NCBI RefSeq assembly: GCF_947494555.1
Contig: NZ_CANLVF010000004.1
Span: 372,001 to 436,000 of the forward strand
Length of the DNA stretch: 64,000 nt
Source: an uncultured Roseibium sp.
GTDB taxonomy: Bacteria > Pseudomonadota > Alphaproteobacteria > Rhizobiales > Stappiaceae
Direction: 5' to 3'
In this document: piece after piece, positions 44,158 through 52,630 of the stretch
How positions within the stretch are numbered: the stretch's first letter is position 1
How the letters are laid out: every line of letters begins with the position of its first letter
Notes under the pieces: model-generated
What the model was told of the DNA's origin: nothing
Seen by the model: the letters and a program-made list of their open reading frames with translations, nothing else
The model's database searches: none
Translations under genes and position numbers: made by a program

Positions 44158-44814
44158 ATGAAAAAACACATATTTCTAGCACTGGCAGCGCTGATATTTC
44201 CGACATCTCTGTTCGCGGCAACAATGACGCTGAACACAGTCGATGATGGCTGGGTACGGACATTTGGAGGCGACACCGTGAACACCGGCGACACCACGAT
44301 TTCGGTGTCGCAATCGGGTGCAAACATCTTCAATGGCATATTCGAATTCAATCTCGCGGGAATTGACGATAACGCGACAATCAATTCGGTCGCGTTTGAA
44401 TGGACCAATACCCGGTTCATTTCCAACCTCGGAGCCAACGCAGAAGTAGACCTGTTTGCCTATTTGGGGGACGGCTCCGTCACGATTTCGGACTTCAATG
44501 CTGCCGGTGATCAGGTTGCGGATACCAGCGTTTCAACGGGTGGATCGCCGGGCGACGTCAACACGATCGCCTTCACAGATCTGACCATGTTCACATCGGC
44601 TCTGCTGGGCGATCTGTTGAGTGTCAGGTTCGAAACCGACAGCTTTGCCTCGTTCCAGATCGCGTCCCTGGAGAACCAGGACTGGGCTGCCGGTAGGCTG
44701 ATTGTCGACTACACACCAGGCCAGGTTTCGGCAGTACCGCTTCCGGCCAGCGGACTGCTTCTATTGGGTGCACTTGGCGGCGTCGCTGGTCTTCGCCGCC
44801 GCAATAAGACCTGA
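44158..44814 (+). CDS. VPLPA-CTERM exosortase-sorted surface protein
   Basis: 218 residues. Signal peptide at 1-20 (ends FA), then a beta-rich body with only Thr/Asn/Asp/Gly-rich strands, and a C-terminal sorting signal: VPLPASG at 193-199, a hydrophobic stretch at 200-211 and RRR at 213-215. This is the PEP-CTERM-like VPLPA sorting signal that exosortases process. The protein is likely exported and processed at the inner membrane, then released or linked to the surface or matrix. No exosortase gene is in this window. Its terminator follows. Confidence 0.93.
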   Translation: MKKHIFLALAALIFPTSLFAATMTLNTVDDGWVRTFGGDTVNTGDTTISVSQSGANIFNGIFEFNLAGIDDNATINSVAFEWTNTRFISNLGANAEVDLFAYLGDGSVTISDFNAAGDQVADTSVSTGGSPGDVNTIAFTDLTMFTSALLGDLLSVRFETDSFASFQIASLENQDWAAGRLIVDYTPGQVSAVPLPASGLLLLGALGGVAGLRRRNKT

Positions 44815-44838
44815 TCCCGATCCTGGTCGATGCACTCA

Positions 44839-44872
44839 GCGCCCGTTCTTCCCACAGAGCGGGCGCATTTGT
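44839..44872 (+). terminator. Terminator after the VPLPA-CTERM gene
   Basis: A 7-bp stem, GCGCCCG (44839-44845) with CGGGCGC (44860-44866), followed by ATTTGTC. Confidence 0.65.
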
Positions 44873-44925
44873 CTGGAATGTTGATTTTCCAGGTAGGGCA
44901 GAGTCGGCGCTGTGGTGTCTCGGAT

Positions 44926-45390
44926 CTAGAAGGACAGCGGCGCGTTGTCGGTGACTTCCTTCATCACGAAAAAGGTACGCGTCTGACGGACGCCTGGTAG
45001 TGCAATCAGTTTTTCGCCGTGCAGCTTGTTGAAATCCGCCATGTCCTTCACCCTGATTTTCAGAAGGTAGTCGAAGTCGCCGGCTACCAGGTGGCAATCC
45101 AGCACGAAATTCAAGGCCTGAACGGCGTCTTCGAATTCGGCAAAGCTTTGCGGCGTAGAGCGATCCAGAACGACGCCGACAATGACAAGCGCTGCCCGAT
45201 CCACCCTTTCCGGATTGACCATGGCACGCACTGATCCGATGACATCTTCATCGAACAGGCGCTGTGTACGCCGGTGACATGTTGCCGGACTGACGTTCAC
45301 GCGTTCTGCAAGCTCGGCATTTGATAGCCTTCCGTCTTCCTGCAGGAGCTTCACGATTTTCCGGTCTGTTCTGTCCAGACTTTGAGGCAT
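44926..45390 (-). CDS. Lrp/AsnC family regulator (AcdR-like)
   Basis: 154 residues from ATG 45390 (MPQSLDRTDRKIV); a frame start five codons earlier exists. The N-terminal HTH is seen as LQEDGRLSNAELAERVNVSPATCHRR, quoted in part, and the C-terminal RAM domain as VLDCHLVAGDFDYLLKIRV with a small-molecule site. It is divergent from acdS, the layout of AcdR (LrpL) that activates ACC deaminase in rhizobia and Pseudomonas. The role as AcdR is inferred from this context. Confidence 0.88.
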   Translation of the reverse strand: MPQSLDRTDRKIVKLLQEDGRLSNAELAERVNVSPATCHRRTQRLFDEDVIGSVRAMVNPERVDRAALVIVGVVLDRSTPQSFAEFEDAVQALNFVLDCHLVAGDFDYLLKIRVKDMADFNKLHGEKLIALPGVRQTRTFFVMKEVTDNAPLSF

Positions 45391-45546
45391 GAGAGATTCT
45401 CTCAATAATTTGAAATTTTTCGGATGAATATCATAATTTCTCCGGAAATTGTTGAATGTTTCATAGTTTCATTCGGCAGAATAGAAAGCACCTTCGGCAA
45501 ATTTTCTGTCAGTCTTGGCCCGTCTCAAACAACAAGGCATGCACTC

Positions 45547-46563
45547 ATGAATCTCGACCGTTTTGAACGCTATCCGTTGACCTTTGGGCCGACACCGATT
45601 GAACACCTGCCGCGCCTGACGGATGCTCTTGGTGGAGAGGTTCAGATTTATGCCAAACGAGAGGACTGCAACTCCGGTCTGGCCTTTGGCGGCAACAAGC
45701 TTCGCAAACTGGAATACATCATTCCCGACGCCATTGCCTCCGGTGCCGACACTCTTGTTTCAATCGGTGGCGTGCAGTCGAACCACACACGAATGGTCGC
45801 CGCGGCCGCGGCGAAAATCGGCATGAAATGTGTTGTGGTGCAGGAGAAATGGGTGCCGCACTTTGATGCTGTTTATGACCGTGTCGGCAATATCCTCCTG
45901 ACACGGCTGATGGGGGCCGATTCCCGGCTTGTCGACGACGGCTTCGATATCGGCATCCGCAAGAGCTGGGAAGATGCCATGCAATCGGTCCGCGACGCTG
46001 GCGGAACGCCCTACGGTATTCCGGCCGGGGCTTCCGTTCACAAGTTTGGCGGGCTTGGGTATGTGCGGTTTGCCGAAGAGGTGAAAGCCCAGGAAGCTGA
46101 GCTTGGGTTCCAGTTCGATTACATCATCGTGTGTGTCGTCACCGGCTCCACCCAGGCCGGTATGATCGTCGGCTTTGCCGCACAGGACAGGGCTGAGCGG
46201 GTAATCGGGATCGATGCGTCAGGAACGCTCGATCAGACGCGTGAGCAGGTAAGGGAGATCGTCGACAACACCGCTGATCTTGTCGGATTGGGCCGCCCGG
46301 TTTCAGATGCGGAAATCGTCATCAACCCCGACTACGCCTATCCGGCTTATGGTGTTCCTTCGGATGAAACCAATGATGCGATCCGGCTTGCTGCAAGGAC
46401 GGAAGCGATGATCACGGATCCCGTCTATGAGGGCAAATCGATGCAAGGGATGATCGATCTTGTCAGGAAAGGCGAGATACCGGCGGGCTCAAAGGTTCTT
46501 TATGCCCATCTGGGCGGTGCGCCTGCGCTGAATGGCTACAGCTACTACTACAAGGATGGGTGA
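45547..46563 (+). CDS. acdS: 1-aminocyclopropane-1-carboxylate deaminase AcdS
   Basis: 338 residues from ATG 45547, which gives the standard N terminus [23 protein letters not shown]-binding K51 lies in [10 protein letters not shown]. All residues used to separate ACC deaminase from D-cysteine desulfhydrase are present at the reference positions: S78, Y268, Y294, E295 and L322. It opens ACC, the ethylene precursor of plants and algae, to ammonia and 2-oxobutanoate. It lies in the cytoplasm. A divergent Lrp regulator and a following BCCT transporter form its context. The open frame upstream to 45424 is not used. Confidence 0.96.
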   Translation: MNLDRFERYPLTFGPTPIEHLPRLTDALGGEVQIYAKREDCNSGLAFGGNKLRKLEYIIPDAIASGADTLVSIGGVQSNHTRMVAAAAAKIGMKCVVVQEKWVPHFDAVYDRVGNILLTRLMGADSRLVDDGFDIGIRKSWEDAMQSVRDAGGTPYGIPAGASVHKFGGLGYVRFAEEVKAQEAELGFQFDYIIVCVVTGSTQAGMIVGFAAQDRAERVIGIDASGTLDQTREQVREIVDNTADLVGLGRPVSDAEIVINPDYAYPAYGVPSDETNDAIRLAARTEAMITDPVYEGKSMQGMIDLVRKGEIPAGSKVLYAHLGGAPALNGYSYYYKDG

Positions 46564-46628
46564 TTGCTCGATCAAGAGCCTGAGGACATTGCTGTCTGAA
46601 CCGCGCTTCCTTGCGGGGAAGAGAATTT

Positions 46629-46659
46629 GGCAGCGGACGGGTAACCGTCCGCTGCCTTT
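46629..46659. terminator. Strong bidirectional terminator between acdS and the BCCT gene
   Basis: A 12-bp perfect stem, GGCAGCGGACGG (46629-46640) and CCGTCCGCTGCC (46645-46656) with a 4-base loop, followed by TTT on the plus strand and by AAATTC on the minus strand. Confidence 0.88.
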
Positions 46660-46665
46660 GGCAAT

Positions 46666-48276
46666 TTACATCTTGGCGCGTTCAGCTCTGAGCGCGAGCC
46701 ACAGGCAATAGCACATCACCAGCACGACAATCGTGAACGGTATGCCGGTCGAGACTGCCGCCCCTTGGAGGGCCGAAAGCCCACCGCCGAGCAGCAGCGC
46801 GATGGCAACCAGTCCTTCCAGCGTGCACCAGAAGATGCGCTGGATGACAGGCGCATCCATCTTGCCACCTGCCGTGATCGTGTCGATCACCAGCGAACCG
46901 GAGTCCGACGACGTCACGAAGAAGATGATGATCAGCAGCAGCGAGATCGGTGCGACGATCTGGTAGAACGGCAGTTCCTTCAGGAAGCCGAAGAGGGCTC
47001 CTTCGGGCTTGTACGCGTCGATGACCGTCGCGCGGACGCCTTCTGCGCCACCTGCATTCAGCATGTCGATTGCTGCGCCGCCGAAGGTCGACATCCAGAG
47101 GGCGCAGACTGCCGTTGGCGCGATCAATGCGCAGAGCACGAACTCGCGCACTGTCCGGCCTTTGGAGATACGAGCGATAAACATGCCGACGAAGGGCGAC
47201 CAGGCGATCCACCATGCCCAGTAGAATGTCGTCCATCCGTGGAAGAAACTCGTATCTTCTCGCCCGAAGGGATTAGACAGCGCGGGTAACATCAAAATGT
47301 AGTCTGTCATGACGGAGAAGTAGCGCGAGATTGCGACGCCGACCCCGGTCACAAGGATTACGAAGATGAACAGCCCGACGGCCATGATCATGTTGATTTC
47401 CGACAGTCTCTTGACGCCCGCATCCATGCCGAGAAGAACCGAACCCAGAGCGATTGCGGTAATGAAGATGATGAGCAGAACTGTCACCGTCGGAGTTGGC
47501 TCGATGCCGAAGACTTCGTAAAGACCAGCGGCTACCTGTTGTGCGCCAAGACCCAGTGAGGTGGTCAGACCGAACAAGGTCGCGAAAACGGCAAGTGTAT
47601 CGATGGCGTGGCCCCACCATCCCCAGACACGTTCGCCGAGCAGGGGATAGAATGCGGACCGCAGGGTCAGCGGCAGACCGAGATTGTAGGCGAATATCGC
47701 AAGCGACAGTCCGACCGCAGCGTAAATCGCCCAGCCCTCAAGACCCCAGTGGTGAATGGTTCCCACCACGCCAACATACTCGTTTCCGGGCTGCGTGATG
47801 TCGACGCCAAGCGGACTTGCACCACCGCTTTCGGCGAAGTTGTAGTAGACCGGCTCAAGCACGCCGAAGAACAGCAGCCCGATGCCGATGCCGGCGGCGA
47901 ACATCATCGCGATCCAGCCGGCATAGGAATAGTCAGGCTTGGCATCCTTTCCGCCGATCCGCACGGATCCGACCGGCAGAACGATCAGCGCCAGGCAGAA
48001 AAGCGTGATTGCATTGACCGACAGGACAAGGAACCAGTCGAACGTGCTGGTCAGCCAAGGCCGGAGCCAGCCGAAGAACGCGGCGGCGGCTTCCTGATTG
48101 GCGAGCGAGATTAGTACGAATGCCGCGATCAAGATACTCGAGATCAGAAAGACGGGATTGTGCAGATCCAGACCAAATGGGCGAATATTGTCCTGTCCGA
48201 GTTCATACTCGGTTTCGAAATCCCAGACCCGGGGATCCGGATCCAGCATTTTCTTGGTTTCCGACGAGTCAGACAT
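46666..48276 (-). CDS. BCCT family transporter
   Basis: 536 residues from ATG 48276, which has a perfect AGGAGGGG before it. About 12 transmembrane segments are spread through the protein. BCCT features include the aromatic WTTFYWAWWIAWSPFVGMF, quoted in part, and GISKGRTVREF-like loop RISKGRTVREF. BCCT carriers take up betaine, carnitine, choline or DMSP by Na+ or H+ symport. It converges on acdS behind the shared terminator, so it is not its operon partner. The substrate is not resolved; glycine betaine or DMSP is plausible in a marine organism. Confidence 0.9.
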   Translation of the reverse strand: MSDSSETKKMLDPDPRVWDFETEYELGQDNIRPFGLDLHNPVFLISSILIAAFVLISLANQEAAAAFFGWLRPWLTSTFDWFLVLSVNAITLFCLALIVLPVGSVRIGGKDAKPDYSYAGWIAMMFAAGIGIGLLFFGVLEPVYYNFAESGGASPLGVDITQPGNEYVGVVGTIHHWGLEGWAIYAAVGLSLAIFAYNLGLPLTLRSAFYPLLGERVWGWWGHAIDTLAVFATLFGLTTSLGLGAQQVAAGLYEVFGIEPTPTVTVLLIIFITAIALGSVLLGMDAGVKRLSEINMIMAVGLFIFVILVTGVGVAISRYFSVMTDYILMLPALSNPFGREDTSFFHGWTTFYWAWWIAWSPFVGMFIARISKGRTVREFVLCALIAPTAVCALWMSTFGGAAIDMLNAGGAEGVRATVIDAYKPEGALFGFLKELPFYQIVAPISLLLIIIFFVTSSDSGSLVIDTITAGGKMDAPVIQRIFWCTLEGLVAIALLLGGGLSALQGAAVSTGIPFTIVVLVMCYCLWLALRAERAKM

Positions 48277-48540
48277 ATCCCCTCCTGTCCGTTGCTGTTC
48301 CCCGTCCATTAGCGTTGCATAGGAAAGGGACGAGTGTCCAATGATTGTGCGAATAAATGTCGCATTGAATCGGTCGAATACGTCACAGGGTATCGCAGGC
48401 CCGACTCTTGCCACTTGCCTGACGTGACAAAGCGGAACCGATCAACAACTACTGATGCGCCACATTGCGAGGGGTCTACAAGTCGGATCTCTTCTTTTCG
48501 AAATTCCTTGAATTTATCACGGCTGGAAGGGGTCGATCGG

Positions 48541-49305
48541 ATGAAAAGACGAGTTTTTGTGTCAGGCGGTGCTGCCGGTATCGGTCGCGCCATGGCAGAG
48601 CGGTTTTTAACTGACGGTGCTGAAATCGCGATCTGCGACGCTGATGCGTCTGCCGTATCAGACTTCCAGAAAACCCACCCAAAGGCGCTGTGCGGCGTCG
48701 CGGACGTGACCAGCGAAGCGGAGATGCAGGCGTTCCTTGGCCAAGTGGAAAGCCAATGGGGCGGAGTGGATGTCGTTTGCGCGAATGCAGGCACGGGAGG
48801 GCCGGCCGGTGCGATCGAAACGCTGGACTATGGTGAATGGCAGCGGTGTGTCGCGACGAATGTCCATGGCACCTTCCTGACCTGCCGCTGGGCTGCCCGG
48901 GTGATGAAAGCCGAGGGGGCGGGCCTGATTGCAATGACGTCCTCGACTGCAGGCATCATGGGATACCCGATGCGTTCGCCCTATGCGGCGGCAAAATGGG
49001 CCATCGTCGGTCTGATGAAGACGCTTGCCATGGAACTCGGGCCGCATGGCATTCGTGTCAACGCAATCTGTCCCGGCGCGGTAGAAGGTCCCCGGATGGA
49101 TCGCATCGTCGCAAAGGAAGCCGTCGCGCGCGGGCTCAGCGAGGAAGACGTCCGTGCCCTCTATGTCGAGGGTGTCTCCATGAAAACCTGGGTCAGCGCA
49201 GAGGACGTTGCAAACATGGTTCATTTCCTTGCATCCGACGCGGGACGAAGGATTTCCGGACAAGTCCTTGCGGTTGACGGTCATACCGAAACGCTTGCTC
49301 CGTGA
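48541..49305 (+). CDS. SDR family NAD(P)-dependent oxidoreductase
   Basis: 254 residues from ATG 48541, preceded by AAGGGG. Nucleotide-binding GGAAGIG (8-14), NAG (about 79-81) and the catalytic S/Y/K set with YAAAK are visible, together with the C-terminal GQVLAVDGHTE of the family. The cofactor loop with D at the end of strand 2 (ICDADAS) favours NAD. Substrate is unknown. It is followed, after 113 bases, by a DUF5996 gene. Confidence 0.9.
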   Translation: MKRRVFVSGGAAGIGRAMAERFLTDGAEIAICDADASAVSDFQKTHPKALCGVADVTSEAEMQAFLGQVESQWGGVDVVCANAGTGGPAGAIETLDYGEWQRCVATNVHGTFLTCRWAARVMKAEGAGLIAMTSSTAGIMGYPMRSPYAAAKWAIVGLMKTLAMELGPHGIRVNAICPGAVEGPRMDRIVAKEAVARGLSEEDVRALYVEGVSMKTWVSAEDVANMVHFLASDAGRRISGQVLAVDGHTETLAP

Positions 49306-49418
49306 ACTGGAAGCATCATGATGCTCTGCGAAAGCTTTTCCGCGGCCTGCACCCGCCTAGATATCCGTTGCAGGTCCCAGCAAAGCTCTTCTCGCCATGA
49401 TTTGACGGAGGCGAACAC

Positions 49419-50315
49419 ATGATTACACTGCCGCCACTTCCCTATGATGAATGGTCCGACACCAAGGACACGCTCCATCTTTTCCTGCAGATTATCGGGA
49501 AGATCCGCCTCAAGTCGCACCCGAAGCTGAACCACTGGTGGCATGTTACGCTGTACCCGCATGTCTGCGGGCTGACGACAGGCCGTATACCCTTTCGGGA
49601 CGGCGGGTTCGAAATCCTGTTCGACATGATTGATCACCGGGTCAGCGTCTGTCGCAATGACGGTCGTCAAGAGGGGTTTTCCGTTGCAGGGCTGAGTGTT
49701 GCAGAATTCTACACGGCGCTGTTTTCCCTGCTCGGCGACCTGGGCATCACGGTGAGCATCCTGGCTGTTCCCTATGACAACAAATCCAAGGTGCCCTTTC
49801 CGCAAGACACTGCGCCACGCCGCTACGATGAGGTCGCCGTCTTCCGGTTCTGGCAGGCACTTTGTTCGATATCAGGGGTCTTCGAGACTTATCGGACGAG
49901 TTTCGCTGGCAAGCAAACACCTGTGCACCTCTACTGGCATTCTTTTGATCTGGTTGTCACCCGTTTCTCAGGCCGCGCTCACCCGTTGGAAGGAGGCACG
50001 CAATCGGACAGGGAGGCCTATTCTCACGAAGTGATTTCGATCGGTTTCTGGCCTGGAGATGACACCTTTCCGGAAGCCGCATTTTACGGTTACGCCTACC
50101 CCGAGCCGTCTGGAATGAACCAGGTACCGTTGCGGCCCGGATCCGCGCTCTGGGCGGAAAAGAACGGCGGCGCCCTTGCAATCCTCAAGTATGAGGACGC
50201 CCGGACTGCAATGGATCCGGCCGATGCAATCCGTTCGTTTCTCGACAGTCTTTATGACGGCGCATCGGAAAAGGCGAACTGGCCTGTCAGCGACCTGAGG
50301 CATGCGCATGCATGA
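49419..50315 (+). CDS. DUF5996 family protein
   Basis: 298 residues. The sequence WHVTLYPHVCGLTTGRIP and the C-terminal FWPGDDTFPEAAFYGYAYPEP are typical of this bacterial family of unknown function. It has no signal peptide, membrane segment or obvious catalytic motif. The ATG at 49419 follows GACGGAGGCG. It stands apart from the neighbouring SDR and isochorismatase-like genes and its role cannot be inferred. Confidence 0.82.
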   Translation: MITLPPLPYDEWSDTKDTLHLFLQIIGKIRLKSHPKLNHWWHVTLYPHVCGLTTGRIPFRDGGFEILFDMIDHRVSVCRNDGRQEGFSVAGLSVAEFYTALFSLLGDLGITVSILAVPYDNKSKVPFPQDTAPRRYDEVAVFRFWQALCSISGVFETYRTSFAGKQTPVHLYWHSFDLVVTRFSGRAHPLEGGTQSDREAYSHEVISIGFWPGDDTFPEAAFYGYAYPEPSGMNQVPLRPGSALWAEKNGGALAILKYEDARTAMDPADAIRSFLDSLYDGASEKANWPVSDLRHAHA

Positions 50316-50385
50316 GCGGCGGTAAGGCATGTGCTTTGCCGGTTTCGAAGCTGGTTTGACCAAAGCGTGGTAGCCAGTTCGGAGT

Positions 50386-51039
50386 TTAGCCGCCGGGGTT
50401 GTTGTCCTGTGTTGTCTCTCTTTCATTCATCATCGCAGCAATGATGTCCGACGAAGTTTGACGTGCGCCGGTCTGAAGGTATTCCATGGCGCGCAGCGCT
50501 GCCGTGTGGGCCTCCAGACTGGATCCTGCGACGCAATCCTCTATCACCCGGCAGAAGTAATCCGACTGGTGTCCGTCTACGAACGTGTAGTGGACGCAGA
50601 CATCCGTGAGACCGCCGCACAAAAGGAGCGTCTCGACCTTCAAGCCACGAAGCAGAATTTCAAGATCAGTCCCGAAAAAGGCCGAGTAGCGGCGCTTCGG
50701 AACGAGGTAATCCCCTTTGCGAAATCCCATTTCTTCCTTGGCCACATCGGTTCGCGGATCGCCTTCCAGACAATGAATGTCCTCGTCGCCATCAAGCTCC
50801 CGGCCAAAGTCGATTCCATCCGCCCTGTGGATTTCCTGAATGAATATCACCGGCGTCCCGGCCTCGTGCGCTGCCTCCACAAGACCGGCGCATGCCAGCA
50901 TCCGCTCTCTGTAGCCGGGCATGTTGTCGATCGAGCGAACGGTGCTGTCATCGATGAAGGTGCTTTTTTGAACGTCTATCACCAGGAGAGCGGGTCTGCC
51001 TTCGATGAGCTTTCTTGCAGGTTTTTCTGAATTAGCCAT
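50386..51039 (-). CDS. Isochorismatase-like cysteine hydrolase
   Basis: 217 residues from ATG 51039 (GAGGTCG upstream; the frame extends to 51387 without support). The triad D22 (VIDVQ), K115 and C148 (CGGLTDVCVH) marks the isochorismatase-like hydrolase superfamily. Related enzymes cleave amides such as nicotinamide, biuret or N-carbamoylsarcosine. A His-rich loop and the usual cis-peptide region (LTDVC) are intact, so activity is expected. It is divergent from the LacI regulator of the carbohydrate locus but probably separate. Confidence 0.85.
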   Translation of the reverse strand: MANSEKPARKLIEGRPALLVIDVQKSTFIDDSTVRSIDNMPGYRERMLACAGLVEAAHEAGTPVIFIQEIHRADGIDFGRELDGDEDIHCLEGDPRTDVAKEEMGFRKGDYLVPKRRYSAFFGTDLEILLRGLKVETLLLCGGLTDVCVHYTFVDGHQSDYFCRVIEDCVAGSSLEAHTAALRAMEYLQTGARQTSSDIIAAMMNERETTQDNNPGG

Positions 51040-51377
51040 ATCGACCTCGTTCACGGGTCGTCCCGGCCAGCCATTTCGCGTTGGGCCGTCCCAACAAGCA
51101 GATCCCGGCGTTTTATCTGAAGTTGCCGGTTCTTGCAAAAATCCTCCGCGGTGGCGTCGGCATTCAGGCATAGCCCGGAAACGAGCCCCTACCGCTTCTC
51201 GAGAGACTTGGAGATCCGGTGCGTCACGACACTCTTTCAAAAGGTCGGGCACGCGCTTGTAATGCCCTAAACGTCTGACAAAAAGGGATTTTCTTGGACA
51301 AGTTGGCAATCGCGGCACATTTTGATTGACGTATGTCAGAAAGAAGCGCCAATTTGGCGATCCGCGGGAGGTAATGA
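51040..51377. other. Divergent spacer between isochorismatase-like and LacI genes
   Basis: About 340 bases containing a TGAC-N4-GTCA operator at 51327-51338, listed separately, and promoter space for both genes. No coding signal. Confidence 0.5.
51327..51338. promoter_or_regulatory. LacI-type operator upstream of the regulator gene
   Basis: TGACGTATGTCA has TGAC/GTCA arms, like the fully palindromic site before the ABC operon at 52536-52553. It stands about 40 bases before the regulator's start, suitable for autoregulation. Confidence 0.65.
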
Positions 51378-52403
51378 GTGAAGCCAACTGTCCATGACAT
51401 AGCGCGCGAAGCCGGTGTCAGCCTTTCGACCGTCGATCGCGTCTTGAACGGGCGGGCGGACGTGCGGCCGAAAAACGCTGAACGGGTCAAGGACGCGGTG
51501 AGGCGGCTCGGCTATGTGCGTGACACGAATGCGGCGAACCTGGCAAAGAAAAGGCGTTACAAGTTTACTTTTGTCCTGCCGGAAGGGCCGAACCATTTTG
51601 TCGACACCGTTGCGAGTGCCGTTCGCGAGGCTACTGATGCGCAGGTGACTGACCGGGCTGATGTCGACATAATATATGTGAACGCGGCTGATCCGCATGC
51701 GGTTGTCAAGCGCCTGAAGTCCCTGGATCTCGGGCGGCTTGACGGCGTTGCGATCATGGCGCCGGAAACACCGCAGGTGCGAGATGCGATTGCGCACATC
51801 AAAAGCGCCGGTGCCTATGTGGTCGCCCTTGTGTCCGATCTGCCTAATTCCCGATGCGATCACTTTGTTGGAATTGACAATTTCTCGGCTGGCCAAACGG
51901 CGGGAGCTCTTCTTGGACGCTTCCTGCGCAAAGAAACGGGCTGCATTCTGGTGGCGACGAACTCGATGGTGTCCCGCGACAGTATCGAGCGGCGCTTTGG
52001 ACTTGATGAAGTCCTGTCGAGAGACTTTCCAAGGCTCAAGGCTTTGCCGACTATCGAGTTTCACGACGATCCGGATCGAATAAGGGAAACGCTTCAAAGG
52101 AGCATTGCCGCCCATGGCGATCTGAAGGCTGTTTATTCCATGGGCTCGGGGAATGCCATCATGCTGGATGCTCTAAGGCAATCAGCGCCCGATCGCGATC
52201 TTGTTGTTGTTGCACATGACCTTACTTCCGTCACGCGCCAGGCTTTGCTGGATGGCGAAGTGGACGCCATCATCGTGCAGAACGTGGGACATCTTGCCAG
52301 GAGCGCTCTTAGAATCCTTCGCGCCAAGTGCGATGACGCTGGAATCTATGAGGCGCAGGAGCAGATCCGCATTGAAATCATCATGCGCGAAAACCTTTAC
52401 TAG
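51378..52403 (+). CDS. LacI family transcriptional regulator
   Basis: 341 residues from GTG 51378 (GGGAGGTAATGA upstream). The LacI-type HTH is VHDIAREAGVSLSTVDRVLNGR (5-26, quoted in part) with hinge ANLAKKRRY, then a two-lobed periplasmic-binding-protein-like sensor domain (FTFVLPEGPNHFVDTV; GVAIMAPETPQVRDAI). It probably represses the downstream transporter and kinase genes, since matching TGAC/GTCA operators occur before it and before the operon. The inducer is likely a sugar or sugar acid imported by the transporter. Confidence 0.92.
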   Translation: MKPTVHDIAREAGVSLSTVDRVLNGRADVRPKNAERVKDAVRRLGYVRDTNAANLAKKRRYKFTFVLPEGPNHFVDTVASAVREATDAQVTDRADVDIIYVNAADPHAVVKRLKSLDLGRLDGVAIMAPETPQVRDAIAHIKSAGAYVVALVSDLPNSRCDHFVGIDNFSAGQTAGALLGRFLRKETGCILVATNSMVSRDSIERRFGLDEVLSRDFPRLKALPTIEFHDDPDRIRETLQRSIAAHGDLKAVYSMGSGNAIMLDALRQSAPDRDLVVVAHDLTSVTRQALLDGEVDAIIVQNVGHLARSALRILRAKCDDAGIYEAQEQIRIEIIMRENLY

Positions 52404-52510
52404 TCAGGTTCGACTGCTACGCGTATCGCGTGCCTTTCTAAAAACATCAAAAATTCAATGTTTTAAGCACCTTTTGCCGTGACGAACAGGCCGTTTTGAC
52501 GAAAAAGAAA

Positions 52511-52522
52511 GACGTATGTCAG
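52511..52522. promoter_or_regulatory. Half operator upstream of the ABC operon
   Basis: GACGTATGTCAG repeats the core of the regulator-gene operator. With the palindrome at 52536-52553 it makes a two-site arrangement about 26 bases apart, a spacing near helical repeats that allows cooperative binding. Confidence 0.55.
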
Positions 52523-52535
52523 TTTTTTGATTGAC

Positions 52536-52553
52536 TTGACATACGTATGTCAA
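52536..52553. promoter_or_regulatory. Perfect LacI-type palindrome before the ABC operon
   Basis: TTGACATACGTATGTCAA is an 18-bp perfect palindrome with a central CG, the standard shape of LacI-family operators. It overlaps TTGAC-type -35 elements and lies about 80 bases before the binding-protein start, so it should repress by blocking RNA polymerase. Confidence 0.8.
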
Positions 52554-52630
52554 ATACGGTGAGCGCGCACTTGGAGGAGTGCCTCCGCCCGGCGCTCGCC
52601 GGGAGCGACCATATCGGGAGGAAATTAGCG

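Noticed and set aside
46666-48276. BCCT carrier as the ACC importer of the acdS locus
   Set aside because: It converges on acdS behind a strong terminator, so the order gives no operon link; BCCT substrates are mostly quaternary ammonium compounds.
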